Positions 5,976 to 7,821 of a stretch of DNA of 7,821 nt are shown piece by piece. The stretch comes from JBBRLG01 sp038231495 (lineage in GTDB: Bacteria; Planctomycetota; Planctomycetia; Gemmatales; Gemmataceae): contig JBBRLG010000364.1 of the NCBI GenBank assembly GCA_038231495.1, positions 1 through 7,821 on the forward strand. The letters run 5' to 3'. The first letter of the stretch is position 1; every line of letters starts with the position of its first letter. The notes beneath the pieces are model-generated. The model did no database searches, was not told where the DNA came from, and saw only the letters and a program-made list of their open reading frames with translations. The position numbers and the translations under genes are program-made.

Positions 5976-7640
5976 TCAAGCCAGTCGGCCCAACGACACC
6001 AGCGTAATGTCGTCCTGCTGACTCTGGTTGGTCGAGTGGACGTGGACCGCCTTGACCAGCCGTTCGACCAGCGATTTCGCCGTCGCCGACCCGGCCTGGA
6101 GCAGCGACGAATGAATGCCCTTCAAGCCGAACATGATGTTGCGCACGTCGGTCGCGTCGGTCACGCCGTCGGTAAACAGGACCAGGCTGTCGCCAGGCTC
6201 CAGCGTCACCTGACACGAATCGTATTCGTACCCCTCCACGACGCCCAACGGCAGCCCCGTCACCTTCTGCGACACGGCCTCTTCCAAAGTGCTCGCCCCG
6301 CGCCGGCACAGCAACGGCGAATGGTGGCCGGCGTTCACGAGCGTCACGGTATGTTGCTTCGTGTCAATCACGGCCAGCGCCAGGGTCACAAACCGGTCCA
6401 TCTGGTTCGTGAACTCGTACAGCAGGTCGTTCAACTTGCAAACCGCCCGGCCCGGGTCGGCTTCGGTCGAGAGGCAAAAGCGCGTATCGGAGGACAGCTT
6501 GGCCATGAGGAGTGCGGCCGAGACGCCCTTGCCGGCCACGTCGCCCAGCGCCACCGCGAGCCGGCCGTCCGCCAACGGAATGAAGCCGTAGTAATCGCCG
6601 CCTACCTCGCTGGCGGATTCGTAATGGCCGCCGAAATCGTAGCCCTCGACGACGGGCACGTTGCGCGGCAGAAAGCTCAGTTGCACTTGGTGGGCCAGCT
6701 CGAGGTCGCGCTTGAGGCGTTCGCGGGCCAGGGCGTCGGCGTGCAGTTTTGCGTTTTCCATCGCCACGGCCGCCTGGTTGGCCACGCAGCACAGTAGCTT
6801 CAAATCGTCCTGCGTGAACTTCTTGCTACGGTCCTGGGTGTCCAGTTGGATGACGCCGAACGCCTTGCCCTCCGCCGCCACCAACGGCACGCACATGACG
6901 GAGCGGATGCGGAAGTCCATGACGCTCTGGCTCAGCTGCACGCGGTCGTCGCGGCTGGCGTCGTCGCTGAGGAACGCCTGCGCCGATTCCAAACACTTGC
7001 GGACGATCGACCGGCTGAAGCGGGCGTTGGCCTCGTCCTGGGGGCGGCGCGTCTTGACGATGCGCGGCCGCAGTTTCACGCCGCCTTCTTCGAGCTGGAT
7101 GAGGAAGCAGCGGTCGGCCTGGCGGAACAGGTTGAACAGGTTATCGACGATCTTGGGCATCAGCTGGTTGAATTCTAGCGTCCGACTGAGGTTGCCGCTG
7201 ATCTCGATGAGGCCGCGTAGTTTTTCGACCGGCTGCTGCTCCAGCAAGACGTGGCTGCTGTGGTCGAGCATGGCCTCGACGGTGGTCTGGTCGCCGGCCT
7301 CGGCCTCGTGGTCGTCCTCGGCGTCCTCGTCGCGGAAGACGTAAATGTAGTCGCAGATGCGGACCTTGTCGTTGTGCCGGAGCAGGGTGCGGTTGCTGAT
7401 GGGCTGGTTGTTGACGTAGGTCTGATTGCGGCTGCGTTCCTTGAGGACGCCGTCCTCGAATTTGCCGTCGTCGATAAAGAAGCGCTCGTTGAGGCAGGTG
7501 ATCTGGGCATGGTAACGGCTCACGGAATTCAGGGGAATGACGATGGTGCAATCGGGGTTGCGGCCGAGCACGTACACGGTGTTGGCCAGGGGAATGACCT
7601 TACCTTCTTCCCCGCCTTTGAGAATTTGGAGGTTCGCCAT
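5976..7640 (-). CDS. FHA-GAF-SpoIIE (PP2C-type, RsbU-like) serine/threonine protein phosphatase
   Basis: This 554-residue protein has three domains. The FHA domain (about 1-105) shows GR (26-27), SRYH (41-44) and NQTYVN (72-77), the residues that read phosphothreonine peptides. An acidic linker (104-120) leads to a GAF-type sensor (about 145-300; for example IRSVMCVPLV at 245-254). A helical connector, RERLKRDLELAHQVQLSFLP (306-325), is typical of RsbU-type phosphatases, where it couples sensing to activity. The SpoIIE domain (about 330-554) has EVGGDYY (345-351), GDVAGKGVSAAL (366-377), NAGHH (436-440), FTDGVTDA (489-496) and QDDIT (542-546). The metal-binding Asp residues (D349, D367, D491, D544) are all present, so it should be active. 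Its substrate is likely a phosphorylated anti-sigma antagonist or an FHA-linked kinase target, but none is encoded nearby. No membrane segment is seen. The start at 7640 is supported by the promoter and ribosome binding site described separately. Confidence 0.95.
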   Translation of the reverse strand: MANLQILKGGEEGKVIPLANTVYVLGRNPDCTIVIPLNSVSRYHAQITCLNERFFIDDGKFEDGVLKERSRNQTYVNNQPISNRTLLRHNDKVRICDYIYVFRDEDAEDDHEAEAGDQTTVEAMLDHSSHVLLEQQPVEKLRGLIEISGNLSRTLEFNQLMPKIVDNLFNLFRQADRCFLIQLEEGGVKLRPRIVKTRRPQDEANARFSRSIVRKCLESAQAFLSDDASRDDRVQLSQSVMDFRIRSVMCVPLVAAEGKAFGVIQLDTQDRSKKFTQDDLKLLCCVANQAAVAMENAKLHADALARERLKRDLELAHQVQLSFLPRNVPVVEGYDFGGHYESASEVGGDYYGFIPLADGRLAVALGDVAGKGVSAALLMAKLSSDTRFCLSTEADPGRAVCKLNDLLYEFTNQMDRFVTLALAVIDTKQHTVTLVNAGHHSPLLCRRGASTLEEAVSQKVTGLPLGVVEGYEYDSCQVTLEPGDSLVLFTDGVTDATDVRNIMFGLKGIHSSLLQAGSATAKSLVERLVKAVHVHSTNQSQQDDITLVSLGRLA

Positions 7641-7646
7641 CTCTAA

Positions 7647-7652
7647 CACCTC
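7647..7652 (-). promoter_or_regulatory. Ribosome binding site fixing the phosphatase start at 7640
   Basis: GAGGTG on the minus strand lies 6 bases upstream of ATG 7640. The FHA beta-strand MANLQILKG starts at this codon. The 37 extra residues of the longer frame (from 7751) are low in structure and overlap the promoter. Confidence 0.75.
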
Positions 7653-7665
7653 GGGATCGCCGGGT

Positions 7666-7680
7666 CGGGCATCCTGCCCG
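7666..7680 (-). other. Hairpin in the 5'-UTR of the phosphatase gene
   Basis: CGGGCA (7666-7671) and TGCCCG (7675-7680) form a perfect 6-bp stem around a 3-base loop. It lies between the predicted promoter and the ribosome binding site, 25 bases from the start codon. It may affect mRNA stability or translation, or be a small palindromic repeat. Confidence 0.45.
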
Positions 7681-7722
7681 CATGCCGTCGGGGGCCACTT
7701 AATTGCTTCGGGAATTGAACTG

Positions 7723-7751
7723 ATTTTAGCCGGTCCCGGCGGCGGTTGCAA
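7723..7751 (-). promoter_or_regulatory. Sigma70-like promoter for the phosphatase gene
   Basis: On the minus strand, TTGCAA (7751-7746) and TAAAAT (7728-7723) are separated by exactly 17 bases, with 4/6 and 5/6 matches to the sigma70 consensus. Transcription would begin near 7716, giving a leader of about 76 bases. In such GC-rich surroundings the AT-rich -10 stands out. It could also drive clpS by read-through. Confidence 0.55.
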
Positions 7752-7821
7752 GAAAGAGAAGGCGGTTCGGGGTTACTAGTGTGGCAAATCTTGCGGGAGG
7801 TCTGCTGTAGGACGGGCTTCC
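7752..7821. other. Right-edge region with possible half palindrome
   Basis: No start of a gene is visible here on either strand. The last nine bases, CGGGCTTCC (7813-7821), match CGGGCATCC at 7666-7674 in eight of nine positions and could be the left half of a similar hairpin cut by the window edge. On the minus strand the 3' end of an upstream gene could lie here, but no frame is convincing. Confidence 0.3.

Noticed and set aside
5940..6797. 285-codon plus-strand open frame opposite the phosphatase
   Set aside because: It mirrors the SpoIIE and GAF coding sequence, whose motifs are unambiguous on the minus strand.
7641..7751. N-terminal extension of 37 residues on the phosphatase, starting at ATG 7751
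   Set aside because: It has no ribosome binding site that I can see, overlaps the predicted -35 and -10 boxes, and the FHA domain begins at the internal Met with a good GAGGTG site.

Overview
The window is GC-rich (strongly G/C at third codon positions) and carries six protein-coding genes, with no tRNA, rRNA, CRISPR array or transposase. A planctomycete, probably of the Gemmata group, is the best guess. Three things support this: a single-chain FHA-GAF-SpoIIE phosphatase, a divergent ClpS of a type I associate with planctomycetes, and abundant HEAT-repeat proteins beside short palindromic intergenic repeats. This is inference from protein style, since there is no phylogenetic marker in the window.

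Left part (129-3352, plus strand): a tight three-gene cassette with 13-nt gaps at both junctions. It encodes a PAAR-like (DUF4150) protein with a Cys/His-rich C-terminal extension, an unrecognised helical HEAT-like protein, and a TIGR02270-family HEAT protein. DUF4150 proteins cap the spikes of contractile secretion machines and often carry effector domains. The layout therefore reads as effector, then immunity or adaptor protein, then accessory or loading protein. No structural secretion gene is in the window, so that role is inferred. The first 128 bases hold a 15-C homopolymer and a 7-bp hairpin.

Middle (3609-5465, plus strand): after a 256-base GC-rich gap, a 618-residue exported HEAT-repeat protein with a clear signal peptide. 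It ends against a compound hairpin (5482-5532) that separates it from the converging minus-strand genes.

Right part (minus strand, 7640 down to 5535): an FHA-GAF-SpoIIE protein phosphatase of the RsbU type, then a divergent clpS 105 bases downstream. A hairpin with a T-rich tail in that gap looks like a terminator or attenuator. A good sigma70-like promoter and a Shine-Dalgarno sequence place the phosphatase start at 7640 and not at the longer reading-frame start at 7751. The last 180 bases hold this promoter, a 5'-UTR hairpin and what may be half of a related palindrome cut by the window edge.
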